Source: a bacterium (GTDB taxonomy: Bacteria; Patescibacteriota; Minisyncoccia; Phycocordibacterales; JAUSHB01). Taken from it: a stretch of DNA of 42,458 nt. Within the stretch, counting starts at the first letter, position 1, and the number at the start of each line of letters is the position of its first letter. The notes beneath the pieces are model-generated. The model searched no databases. It was not told the DNA's origin and was given only the letters and a program-made list of their open reading frames with translations. The stretch is from positions 1 to 42,458 of the forward strand of contig JAUSHB010000016.1 of assembly GCA_030648955.1 (NCBI GenBank). The letters run 5' to 3'. The translations under genes were made by a program, and so were the position numbers. Below, in pieces: positions 16,489 through 24,673 of this stretch.

Positions 16489-17223
16489 CTAATTTTTGAC
16501 TTGAGTTAAAACAAGCGCCAGATGCTCAAGGATGAGTTTGACTGACGATGAACGATCATGGAGATATTGTTTCGCGAGGCTAATTTCTTCAAGGAAACCG
16601 GCAATTTGTTTTAATTTTATTGTCGATGAAGTCTCAACGCTACCCATAAGGTGCTCATGAAGTTCTTCTTCCAGTGAATTGAGAAAATGAAGTGCCCGTG
16701 TTTTATCCTTCTCTTCCAAAATTCCTTTAATCATTGTGAGTCGCGATGCCTTGTTGTTCTTGAGAAATTCTTTAGCGGAAACACTTCTCTCGTCATCTAT
16801 TTTTTTTGTTTTATGTTTACTCTCGTGTTCAATTATGAAAAATCTCGAACGAAGTGTGGGAAGAACGCCGGCAGCCGTAGGAATGATGATAAAAAAATGA
16901 ACATTGGGCGATGGATCTTCAAATACCTTGAGAAGAGAATTCTGCGCTTCGTGAGTGAAAGAAGATATGGATAAAACAAAAAAGCGCCGATCGCCTACAA
17001 ATGCTTTTCCTGTTTGCATTTCTTTAAGTCTCCTTCCTTCATCAATCCCAAAAGAATCGAACGTAAGGTGAAGAAAATCGGGATTCCCTTTTATTGCGAT
17101 CTCCAGATCATCTTCAAAAAATTTAAAAAGCTCACTGAGTACAGCCTCGTTTTCCCCTTCAATAAGATAAGCGTGATGGAGGAGATTACCACTTTTATCT
17201 GTAATGGTGGATTTAAGTCGCAT
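16489..17223 (-). CDS. holB: DNA polymerase III delta' subunit, reduced
   Basis: The delta' subunit is part of the clamp loader that places the beta sliding clamp on DNA. The 244-residue protein contains the clamp-loader core LHHAYLIEGENE near the N terminus, FFVLSISSFTHEAQNSLLKV (about 82-101) and EDPSPNVHFFIIIP, then LRSRFF, corresponding to the SRC-motif region. There is no Walker A motif, as expected for a non-hydrolysing delta'. The zinc module and part of the C-terminal collar are shorter than in E. coli (334 residues). A divergent DnaX-like paralogue is less likely. Confidence 0.85.
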   Translation of the reverse strand: MRLKSTITDKSGNLLHHAYLIEGENEAVLSELFKFFEDDLEIAIKGNPDFLHLTFDSFGIDEGRRLKEMQTGKAFVGDRRFFVLSISSFTHEAQNSLLKVFEDPSPNVHFFIIIPTAAGVLPTLRSRFFIIEHESKHKTKKIDDERSVSAKEFLKNNKASRLTMIKGILEEKDKTRALHFLNSLEEELHEHLMGSVETSSTIKLKQIAGFLEEISLAKQYLHDRSSSVKLILEHLALVLTQVKN

Positions 17224-17252
17224 AAGAAAAGAGAACGTCTATAATTTTGAAA

Positions 17253-17370
17253 TTCGCTAATGTAAAATGAAAATATCAAAAATCAAAATGATAGTTAAAA
17301 ATGTAAAGTTGGGGAATTGAAATTTTTTAATTTTGCACTGTCATTTTTCACTTTGATTTTTTATTTTTTA
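17253..17370. repeat. AT-rich inverted repeat, divergent copy
   Basis: The mreB2-holB spacer has a left arm (AAAATATCAAAAATCAAAAT, GATAGTTAAAAATG) that can pair imperfectly with the right arm (TTTTGCACTGTCATTTTTCA, CTTTGATTTTTTATTTTTT) around GGGGAATT. It resembles the elements at 4645 and 15183 but lacks their TCGCC core. Confidence 0.55.
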
Positions 17371-17375
17371 ATCCC

Positions 17376-18389
17376 TTACCTCTTCGCAATAATACTCTTC
17401 TTATAAGTATCAAGGTGTTCAAGCGCAATACCGGTACCTTTTGCAACACAATACAAGGCATCGTCAGCAAGAACTGCTTTTACGCCCGTCCTGCGGTACA
17501 CGAGTTCGGGCAAATTTTTAAGTTGTGATGTCCCTCCGGTCATAATAATGCCTTGATCGATAATATCAGCCGAAAGTTCGGGTGGTGTTTCCTGTAATAC
17601 GTCTTTGATTGCTTTCACAATCTGTCGTAATTCTTTATCAATAGCTTTTACGATTTCGTTAGTAGAAACCTCTGTCGCTCGTGGTAAACCGGCAATAAAA
17701 TCTCGTCCCTTAATTGTCATCGTAAGTTCCTCTTCCAGTGGTATTGCTGATCCCACCGTAATCTTGATATCTTCGGCAGTCTTATCGCCAATGGCGAGAT
17801 TGAATGTTTTCTTGATATAATCCATTATCGCATGGTCAATCCTATCTCCTGCGCATTTTACCGAAGTAGACGCGACAATACCGCCAAGCGAGATTACGGC
17901 AACATCAGTCGTTCCTCCTCCAATATCAACTACCATGTGTCCACGCGCCTCGTGGATAGGAATACCAGCGCCAATAGCGGCAAGAATCGGTTCTTTTACC
18001 ACATACGCATTTTTTGCACCAGCCTTCATGGTTGCTTCAATTACCGCACGACGCTCGGTGGATGAAACTCCCGCAGGCACAGACACCATCACCTCTGGCT
18101 TAAAGATACTCATTGGACCAAGCACTTTCCCGATAAAATATCGAAGCATCGCTTCCGTCACTCGATAATCAGCAATCACGCCATCTTTCATCGGGCGATA
18201 CGCAATAATATTATCGGGAGTTTTGCCAATCATCCCCTTGGCCTCAATTCCTACCGCAAGAATTTTGTTATCCTGTTCGGAAACCGCCACGACAGAAGGC
18301 TCATTTAAAACAACCCCCTTTCCTGGTACAAACACAAGTGTGTTTGCTGTCCCTAAGTCAATTCCAAGTTTTCGTGTAAAAATAGCCAT
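17376..18389 (-). CDS. mreB: Rod shape-determining protein MreB (copy 2)
   Basis: This is a second MreB/Mbl-type actin. I chose the ATG at 18389 (MAIFTRKLGIDLGTANT), giving 337 residues; the frame extends four codons to a TTG. The phosphate loop GIDLGTANTLVFVPGKG, the second phosphate motif VVDIGGGTTDVAVISLGG and the adenosine motif IIMTGGTSQLKNLPEL are all intact, so it should polymerise. It stands alone, without mreC or mreD, between holB and murA. Paralogues of this kind (MreB/Mbl/MreBH) usually divide the work of wall patterning. Which role this one has cannot be told from sequence. Confidence 0.94.
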   Translation of the reverse strand: MAIFTRKLGIDLGTANTLVFVPGKGVVLNEPSVVAVSEQDNKILAVGIEAKGMIGKTPDNIIAYRPMKDGVIADYRVTEAMLRYFIGKVLGPMSIFKPEVMVSVPAGVSSTERRAVIEATMKAGAKNAYVVKEPILAAIGAGIPIHEARGHMVVDIGGGTTDVAVISLGGIVASTSVKCAGDRIDHAIMDYIKKTFNLAIGDKTAEDIKITVGSAIPLEEELTMTIKGRDFIAGLPRATEVSTNEIVKAIDKELRQIVKAIKDVLQETPPELSADIIDQGIIMTGGTSQLKNLPELVYRRTGVKAVLADDALYCVAKGTGIALEHLDTYKKSIIAKR

Positions 18390-18465
18390 GTATTCAAACA
18401 ATATTTAGAGTTTTATAGAAATCAATTGTACTCTTTATTTTTGGAGATGGCAACGCAATAAAAAT

Positions 18466-18534
18466 GAGCTTCCGTAGCTTCGACAGCTTCGTTAGATTCT
18501 TAATTTTATAGACTTAAAGCTTCGTGAAGCTTTT
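18466..18534. repeat. AGCTTC periodic hairpin repeat (copy 3)
   Basis: AGCTTCCGT, AGCTTCGAC and AGCTTCGTT follow each other at 9-base spacing, then a short AT spacer, then a palindrome AAAGCTTC-GT-GAAGCTTT that ends at the murA stop codon. It has the same plan as the repeats flanking greA and may act as a murA terminator. Confidence 0.7.
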
Positions 18535-18535
18535 C

Positions 18536-19846
18536 TTAGTCCGAAACTCTTTTAATATCAACCCCAATTGCTTTCAATCGCTCTTCAATACGTTCATAGC
18601 CGCGATCAATGTTATAAACGTTGTGAATTGTTGAGTTTCCCCTCGCGATTGTTGCCGCAATAATAAACGCGAGACCAGCGCGCAGATCGGGGCTCTCAAG
18701 TTTTTTCCCCCGAAGCGCCGTGGGTCCTTTTACGAGTACACGATGAGGATCCATGGGTGTGATGTCAGCACCCATGCCCATAAGTGATTCGGTGTAATTA
18801 AGTCTCCCTTCAAAAATAGTTTCAAATACAACTGCCTCTCCATTTGTTTGAGTGAGTAGCACCATCATGGGAGCTTGTAAATCGGTCGGAAATCCTGGAT
18901 ACTCATGAGTCTTTATAGAGACCATTTTAAATTGTGATCCTCGTTTGAAAGACGAAATAGTAACACTTTTGTTACCGACCTCAAACGATACACCGATAGT
19001 TCTCAGTGTATCAATAAGAGAAGTGATGTGATCGGGATTACAGTTTTCAATACGCAACGTTTTCGCGCCAAGCGCGCCAAGAATAATAAAACTTCCTGCT
19101 TCAATCCTGTCCGGCATCGTCGTGTATACTTTTCCACGCGCAGAAAGAAGCCCGCCACCTTTGATGGTCAGAGTCGTGGTCCCTAAACCCTTGATATCTG
19201 CTCCACTCTGTATGAGAAAATCCGCAACATCCTTTATCTCCGGCTCAAGGGCGACATTTTGTAACACCGTTATACCTTTTGCGAGTATCCCCGCCATCAT
19301 AAATGTTTCAGTAGCGGTGACACTTGGATTTTTAAGAAAAATAGTTGCTCCGCGGAGCCCGTTCTTGGGTGCGCGAATTATGTATGACTTTTTGCGTGTG
19401 CCTCCCTTTATGGTTACTCGCGCACCCATTTTTTGAAATCCGTCGATAAAAAAATCAATCGGTCGTTCCCCAATTACACAACCACCGGGATGTGGAAATG
19501 AAACTTCCCCAAATCGCGCCAAAATTGGACCAGAGAGAACAATCGACGAACGCATTCGTTTTGAAATCTCTGACGATAGATCTGTTTTTATGGTATTCCC
19601 GCATCGGAACACGTATGTATGAGAATTATTTTTTTTCACTTCACACCCAAGATCAATCAAAAGATCACTCATTCTTTTTACATCTTCTATGTTGGGAATA
19701 TTTTTGGTGGTCAATGTATCTTTAAAAAGTATTGAGGACGCCATCGCTTTAAGCGCAGCGTTTTTTGCACCACTAACTACAATGGTTCCGTTGAGTTTTT
19801 TCTTCCCTCCCAACCCGCGTATAAAAAATTTGTCATTAGCAATCAT
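18536..19846 (-). CDS. murA: UDP-N-acetylglucosamine 1-carboxyvinyltransferase
   Basis: MurA transfers enolpyruvate from PEP to UDP-GlcNAc, the first committed step of peptidoglycan synthesis. The 436-residue protein has SGAKNA (about 25-30) with the substrate-binding Lys-Asn pair, and the active-site loop PHPGGCVIGERPIDFF with Cys at 123. That cysteine predicts fosfomycin sensitivity, as Asp replaces it in resistant forms. The rest follows the two-domain inside-out barrel to the C-terminal RGYERIEERLKAIGV. A weak -10 (TAAATT) six bases before the ATG suggests a leaderless start. Confidence 0.96.
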   Translation of the reverse strand: MIANDKFFIRGLGGKKKLNGTIVVSGAKNAALKAMASSILFKDTLTTKNIPNIEDVKRMSDLLIDLGCEVKKNNSHTYVFRCGNTIKTDLSSEISKRMRSSIVLSGPILARFGEVSFPHPGGCVIGERPIDFFIDGFQKMGARVTIKGGTRKKSYIIRAPKNGLRGATIFLKNPSVTATETFMMAGILAKGITVLQNVALEPEIKDVADFLIQSGADIKGLGTTTLTIKGGGLLSARGKVYTTMPDRIEAGSFIILGALGAKTLRIENCNPDHITSLIDTLRTIGVSFEVGNKSVTISSFKRGSQFKMVSIKTHEYPGFPTDLQAPMMVLLTQTNGEAVVFETIFEGRLNYTESLMGMGADITPMDPHRVLVKGPTALRGKKLESPDLRAGLAFIIAATIARGNSTIHNVYNIDRGYERIEERLKAIGVDIKRVSD

Positions 19847-20083
19847 AATAGAAATTTAATTCCAATAAATAACCCGCTAGGTACAGGATGTGTATCACTC
19901 ATCGTAGAACTCGTTGCGCTCTATCATACGAGGTTTTGGTGATTTTTACAAACAGAAACCGTAAACCCCGACGCCCTATGAATACAAAAGGATTTGTTTT
20001 TTTGTATAGATTGCAAAAAAACACTTAGAAACACCGAGTACCCATCCTTTCACCTTTTGCTTGCTTGTGATTAAATAGAGGTT

Positions 20084-21997
20084 ATGAAGATCGTTAATGT
20101 AATACCACTTGCAAAAGGCATATTCAGGGAACAGCTTTCCTATTTTACCTTGAAAGACGCTGTTCCTGGCTCAATTGTTTCCGTTCCCGTACGAGGAAGA
20201 ACGATAAATGCTTTGGTGGTTTCATCCAGAGATGTATCTGAAGAAAAAACAGCTATTAAGGCATCGTCCTACGCCATTAAAAAAGTTGACTTTTTAAGTA
20301 CTAAGAATTTTTTTGTACCCGGATTTATTGATGCGGCACGGAATGCGGGAGAATATTTTGCAACCACGACCGGAGATATCGTGAGAGTATTTACACCTCA
20401 AGCCATACTATCCCAATCCTCAAAAATTAACCCGGGCAACCAATTCTCCGCGGCGGCACGGAAAAAAGTTTCGGGACTTAAGCGAGAAAAATTTATTCTC
20501 CAACTTCCTGAGGAAGAACGACTCTCGACCTACAAAAGTCTTATTCGAGAGGAATTTGCCAAGAAATCGTCAGTATTTTTCTGTCTTCCCACAATTCAAG
20601 ATATAGAAACTGTCTTCCAATCCCTTGAACGGGGAATCGAAGAATACACCTTCGTACTCCACAGCGGTCTCTCAAAAAAAGAAATGCTTTCGCGATGGAA
20701 CAACATTGCTTCTCAAAAACATCCCGTACTTATTGTCGCAACTGCTACATTTCTCTCCATACCCCGCAGTGATATACACACCATTATATTGGATAAAGAA
20801 AATTCGCGCAGTTATAAAACATTTTCTCGTCCATATGTCGACATAAGAACATTTGCCGAATTTTTTTCTGAAAAGATTGGTGCGAGACTTATTTTTGGTG
20901 ATATCTTGTTGCGCCCCGAAACAATTTGGCGTCAGGAAGAAGGGGAATTCCAAGCGCTTGCTCCACTCAAATTCCGCTCTATTTCAACAGCAACACAATC
21001 TATCGTCGACATGAAGCAATATAAAAAAGATACCCTTCGTGGAACATGGAGTGTATTGAGCACGGAACTGCGTGAGCACGTCGAAGCGACCAAAAAAGAA
21101 AATAGCCACCTTTTTATCCTTGCTGGTCGCCGAGGTCTTTCCCCTATCACCGTATGCGGAGATTGTGGCGCAATTTTTACATGTACCCGTTGCAGTTCCC
21201 CCATGGTTCTTCACAAAAGCCTTGAAAATCAAAAAAATGTTTTTATGTGCCACAAATGTAGCACGATAATTTCTGCAGAAACTCGATGCAAGAAGTGTGA
21301 AAGTTGGCGCCTTACCGCACTTGGAGTCGGCATTGAAAAGGTGCATGAAGAATTGATGCGAGACTTTCCTAAGATTAAAATTTTCCGCATCGACAAAGAC
21401 ACAATAAAAAACCCCAAAAAGGCAATAGAAATTCGAAATCAATTTTATTCTTCTCCCGGAAGTATCCTCTTGGGAACTGGCATGGCACTTCACTATCTCA
21501 ACAAAAACATCGATACGATTGCCATTGTGGGAATTGACTCGCTTTTCGCGATGCCGGATTTTCGCATCAATGAAAAAATAATGAACTTTCTTTTACTTCT
21601 ACGAGAAAAAACAATGAAACATTTCCTGGTGCAAACAAGGAGTCCGGAAAAAAAGCTTTTTGAGTTCCTCACGCGTGGCAACTTGCTTGATTTTTATCGT
21701 GAAGAAATATCCGAGAGAAAAACATTCGGCTATCCCCCGTTTCAGATGCTTATCAAGATTACTTGGAGCGGAAAAAAAGCAAGTGCGAAGGAGGAAATGG
21801 AAAATCTTTCGGCACTTCTTTCTCCTTATGAACACCTTACCTATCCCGCGTTCATTCAGGAGGTTAAAGGACTTTATCGCATGAATACACTTATTAAGCT
21901 TGATCGTGGTATTTGGGTGGATAAGGAGCTTCTCCAGATTCTACGCTCAATTCCTCCATATTTTACAATCCAGATTGATCCGGAGGACATTCTTTAA
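20084..21997 (+). CDS. priA: PriA-like primosomal protein N' lacking ATPase motifs
   Basis: PriA normally recognises stalled forks and reloads the replicative helicase. The 637-residue protein keeps the N-terminal 3'-DNA-binding domain (MKIVNVIPLAKGIFREQLSY), the GRRGLSP segment (349-355) and the zinc region with four cysteine pairs (358/361, 367/370, 389/392, 402/405). It also keeps ILLGTGMALHYLNKNIDTIA, MPDFRINEK and the C-terminal domain (FGYPPFQMLIKI). The helicase motifs are gone: the Walker A position reads LQLPEEERLS (about 139-148), the DEEH position reads DKEN (237-240), and the QVAGRAGR arginine-finger motif is absent. It is probably a DNA-binding, non-hydrolysing primosome factor, as described for actinobacterial PriA. 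Confidence 0.9.
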   Translation: MKIVNVIPLAKGIFREQLSYFTLKDAVPGSIVSVPVRGRTINALVVSSRDVSEEKTAIKASSYAIKKVDFLSTKNFFVPGFIDAARNAGEYFATTTGDIVRVFTPQAILSQSSKINPGNQFSAAARKKVSGLKREKFILQLPEEERLSTYKSLIREEFAKKSSVFFCLPTIQDIETVFQSLERGIEEYTFVLHSGLSKKEMLSRWNNIASQKHPVLIVATATFLSIPRSDIHTIILDKENSRSYKTFSRPYVDIRTFAEFFSEKIGARLIFGDILLRPETIWRQEEGEFQALAPLKFRSISTATQSIVDMKQYKKDTLRGTWSVLSTELREHVEATKKENSHLFILAGRRGLSPITVCGDCGAIFTCTRCSSPMVLHKSLENQKNVFMCHKCSTIISAETRCKKCESWRLTALGVGIEKVHEELMRDFPKIKIFRIDKDTIKNPKKAIEIRNQFYSSPGSILLGTGMALHYLNKNIDTIAIVGIDSLFAMPDFRINEKIMNFLLLLREKTMKHFLVQTRSPEKKLFEFLTRGNLLDFYREEISERKTFGYPPFQMLIKITWSGKKASAKEEMENLSALLSPYEHLTYPAFIQEVKGLYRMNTLIKLDRGIWVDKELLQILRSIPPYFTIQIDPEDIL

Positions 21998-22083
21998 ACT
22001 AATCTATTCAGAGACTACTACATACTGCGAAAATCTATACGGAGGTCGGACTTCCGTAGTGGACATCCGTAGTGATAGTGGCA

Positions 22084-22112
22084 TTGCTAAATTTATAGGG
22101 ATGTGATATCTT
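22084..22112 (+). promoter_or_regulatory. Promoter upstream of the RNA candidate
   Basis: TTGCTA (22084-22089) and TATCTT (22107-22112) are exactly 17 bases apart. They lie 85 bases after priA, and no reading frame begins downstream before the terminator at 22347. Confidence 0.5.
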
Positions 22113-22117
22113 ATCGC

Positions 22118-22386
22118 GAGCATAGAAGTACACCCCTTTAAAAGGTGGGGAGGTTCCCAGCAGGTGAATCGTATACTGTCGAAAAGCCCTGGATTGGGCA
22201 AAGGCACAAAATGGGTTGTGGTGTAATTATTGCCCACAATATCAGCGTGATGCTCCCCCGAATCTCTGGAAATAACCATGGCTTGGTAGAGGCCATTATT
22301 CTCAAAACAGAGATTCGAAACTGAGTTGCGCAGCGTGCTAACGGTCCCCCGGTTACTTTCACAAGTATGCCGGGGTTGTTTTTTAT
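22118..22386 (+). ncRNA. Candidate structured RNA of unknown family
   Basis: About 265 bases between a promoter-like site and a strong terminator contain several strong helices. GAATCTCT (22260-22267) pairs perfectly with AGAGATTC (22309-22316), enclosing ATGGC/GCCAT. TTGTGG pairs with CCACAA. GCCC-TGGATT-GGGC is a small hairpin. GGGGAG (22147-22152) can close over the first half with CTCCCC (22253-22258). No plausible coding frame exists on the plus strand. It does not match the conserved blocks I know of tmRNA, RNase P RNA or 4.5S RNA, and its multi-hairpin form is unlike 6S RNA. It could be a free RNA or an attenuating leader of def. Confidence 0.55.
22347..22386 (+). terminator. Intrinsic terminator between the RNA candidate and def
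   Basis: CCCCGG (22347-22352) pairs with CCGGGG (22370-22375), the inner TACTT-TCAC-AAGTA extends the stem, and TTGTTTTTT follows. It ends 36 bases before the def start. Confidence 0.88.
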
Positions 22387-22421
22387 ATATTTCATTATTG
22401 AATGTAGCATACAATAAAACT

Positions 22422-23012
22422 ATGCTAGAAATCGTACAAAAAGAACACGCCGTACTTCGCGGACACGCACAGGCCGTCCCTGTTGAGAAAATCGGGGGCG
22501 AGTACATAAAAAATGTACTCAAGGAAATGAAAACTGCTCTTGATGCGCAAGATGATGGTATTGCGATTGCCGCGCCGCAAATCAATATTCCTTTGCGGAT
22601 TTTTCTTGTGTCAAAAAAAATCCATAAAATTGAGCAGGAAGAACATGATGCACGCGTAAAAACACGGGCCGTGAAATTACCAGAGAACTCAACATCTCCA
22701 GATTATGAAAAAAAGAAAGATCTTGTATTTATAAACCCCGAAATTATTAAACTTTCTAAAAAAAAGTATTGGATCCCAGAAGGTTGCCTTTCGGTGAGAT
22801 GGCTCTATGGAAAGGTTTTTCGGTCAGACAAGGCGACGATACGAGCATACAATCAAAATGGAGAACGAATCACCCGCGGAGCAAGCGGTCTTCTCGCCCA
22901 GGTTTTTCAACATGAAACCGACCACCTCAACGGAATACTTTTTATTGATGTAGCAAAAGATTTAGAAGAAATACGTCCTGAAGAAATGGAAAAAATCACA
23001 CATGGAAAGTAG
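22422..23012 (+). CDS. def: Peptide deformylase
   Basis: Def removes the formyl group from nascent N-terminal methionine, the counterpart of Fmt encoded next to it. From the ATG at 22422 the protein has 196 residues with all three family motifs: GIAIAAPQ (46-53), EGCLSV (120-125) with the metal-binding cysteine, and QHETDH (163-168) with two metal-binding histidines. Between motifs 1 and 2 there is an unusually long lysine- and glutamate-rich insertion (about 64-100). TACAAT lies six bases before the ATG, so the mRNA may be leaderless. The frame is open further upstream, but that part overlaps the RNA terminator and lacks family sequence. Confidence 0.95.
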   Translation: MLEIVQKEHAVLRGHAQAVPVEKIGGEYIKNVLKEMKTALDAQDDGIAIAAPQINIPLRIFLVSKKIHKIEQEEHDARVKTRAVKLPENSTSPDYEKKKDLVFINPEIIKLSKKKYWIPEGCLSVRWLYGKVFRSDKATIRAYNQNGERITRGASGLLAQVFQHETDHLNGILFIDVAKDLEEIRPEEMEKITHGK

Positions 23013-23880
23013 TAAGCGAAACAAAGATTCGAGGATTGTATTTTGGGGAACTTCCTCTTTTTCCATAGGCGTTCTTGAAGCGCTTAAAGAAAACGGGTTT
23101 ATTCCTGACCTTATTGTTACCGCGCCCGACAAGCCAAGAGGACGTAAATTAATTGTCACCCCCCCGCCAGTAAAAATTTGGGCTCAAGAAAACAAAATTC
23201 CATTCATACAACCTGAAATCCTCAACGACTCCTTCATTGCCGACTTTAAGAACTTTACAAACTTGATGAACTTGAAACTGGCGGTTGTCGCTTCCTACGG
23301 AAAGATAATTCCGAAATCAATACTTGATATTCCAAAACATGGAACGCTCAACATTCATCCCTCCCTACTTCCCAAACTACGTGGCGCATCCCCCATCCAA
23401 AGCGCGATACTTACCGAAGATAAAACGGGGGTCACCATCATGCTCATTGACGAAAAAATGGATCACGGTCCGATCGTGGCGCAGAAGGAAATCACGATTT
23501 CTCCTTGGCCGCCTAAAGCAAGCGTACTTGAGCCAATGCTTGCACACGAGGGTGGAAAATTGCTTGCAGAAATAATACCTGGTTGGGTTTCAAAAAAGAT
23601 CACGGCGCGCGAACAGGAACACGACATCGCAACGTACACAAAAAAATTCACCAAAGAAGATGGGCTAATTGATCTCACGGGAGACCCAATGATGAATTTC
23701 AGAAAAATTCAGGCGTTTGATGTATGGCCGAAGGCATATTTTTTCACCGAGCGACATGGTAAAAAAATCCGTGTCACCATAATAGATGCCGAGCTTGTTG
23801 AAGAAAAACTCGTTATTAAAAAAGTTCTTCCGGAGGGGAAAAGAGAGATGCAATATGAGGATTTTTTGAGGGGAATATAA
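23002..23880 (+). CDS. fmt: Methionyl-tRNA formyltransferase
   Basis: Fmt formylates Met-tRNAi using 10-formyl-tetrahydrofolate. The 292-residue protein has the catalytic signature NIHPSLLPKLRGASPIQSAI (117-136) with the conserved Asn and His, and MDHGPI near 153-158 with the catalytic Asp. A short C-terminal OB-like domain follows (KTKKF.. type region TYTKKFTKEDGLIDL onwards). It is slightly shorter than E. coli Fmt (315). It starts 11 bases inside the end of def, so def-fmt is a coupled pair. Its stop codon directly abuts that of the convergent cyclophilin gene with no base between. Confidence 0.95.
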   Translation: MESSKRNKDSRIVFWGTSSFSIGVLEALKENGFIPDLIVTAPDKPRGRKLIVTPPPVKIWAQENKIPFIQPEILNDSFIADFKNFTNLMNLKLAVVASYGKIIPKSILDIPKHGTLNIHPSLLPKLRGASPIQSAILTEDKTGVTIMLIDEKMDHGPIVAQKEITISPWPPKASVLEPMLAHEGGKLLAEIIPGWVSKKITAREQEHDIATYTKKFTKEDGLIDLTGDPMMNFRKIQAFDVWPKAYFFTERHGKKIRVTIIDAELVEEKLVIKKVLPEGKREMQYEDFLRGI

Positions 23881-24567
23881 TTATTTTACTTTTACACTTT
23901 CAATTACAACTTCTTTGATTGGGCGATCAACCGAACCCTTCCCTTCCGTATCCACGTTCTCAATTTTAAGCGCTACATCTATACCACTAATCACTTTACC
24001 AAAAACGGTGTAATTTGGCTGAAGTTGCGCTTCCGGATCGGCGGTGACAATAAAAAATTGACTGCCATTGGTATTCAGTCCCGCATTTGCCATCGCCAAT
24101 GTTCCTTGTGGATATTTTTCCTGTCCCGAGAGCTCGTCATCAAACTTATATCCTGGTCCACCTTGTCCCCATCTGCTTTTGTTTGCAAGATCTTTTGAAA
24201 GCGGGTCGCCACCTTGAATCATGAAGCCCTTAATCACACGATGAAATCGCGTGCCGTCATAAAATCCTGATTTTGTAAGTTTGAGAAAATTATCAACCGT
24301 GTTGGGCGCTTTGTCGCGTAGCAATGAAACCTCAATCGTACCAAAATTTGTTTTCATGATCACTGTATCCATAGATTTTTTTTCAACATTATTATTGATA
24401 TAAGGTTTTTCAAACGATGTGTCGTAGAAATCGGCGCTCATAATACTGCTTGCAAGCGCTTCTTGTTCTCTTTCAACAATATTCGCAAACGAAACCAAAT
24501 ACCATGTCGTTCCAATGGAAACCATGATCAGTATTATCCAATTGACAAGATCCGCTCTTCTGTGCAT
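23881..24567 (-). CDS. Membrane-anchored cyclophilin-type peptidyl-prolyl isomerase
   Basis: Cyclophilins catalyse proline cis-trans isomerisation during folding. The 228-residue protein has an N-terminal membrane segment (about 7-30, WIILIMVSIGTTWYLVSF), a linker, then a complete cyclophilin domain (about 66-228). The domain has FHRVIKGFMIQGGD (108-121) with the catalytic Arg, MANAGLNTNGSQFFI (159-173) and YTVFGKVISGIDV. The anchor suggests it faces outside the membrane and assists exported proteins, of which this genome encodes many. ppiA-like by domain, but the symbol is left open. Confidence 0.92.
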   Translation of the reverse strand: MHRRADLVNWIILIMVSIGTTWYLVSFANIVEREQEALASSIMSADFYDTSFEKPYINNNVEKKSMDTVIMKTNFGTIEVSLLRDKAPNTVDNFLKLTKSGFYDGTRFHRVIKGFMIQGGDPLSKDLANKSRWGQGGPGYKFDDELSGQEKYPQGTLAMANAGLNTNGSQFFIVTADPEAQLQPNYTVFGKVISGIDVALKIENVDTEGKGSVDRPIKEVVIESVKVK

Positions 24568-24673
24568 AAATTTAAAAGTAAAAAAATAATAATGATTCTT
24601 AATAAGGTATTATAGAATAATATTTGACTTCACCCCAATTCAAATACTCATTTATGTATTCCCCATAATTACG

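Noticed and set aside
22118-22386. tmRNA, RNase P RNA or 4.5S RNA identity for the RNA candidate
   Set aside because: The T-loop/CCA end of tmRNA, the GAGGAAAGUC block of RNase P and the GGAAG/GCAG motif of SRP RNA were looked for and not found.
22004-22585. Minus-strand open frame of about 193 codons
   Set aside because: It overlaps the terminator, the RNA candidate and the start of def on the other strand, and its translation shows no domain or membrane pattern.
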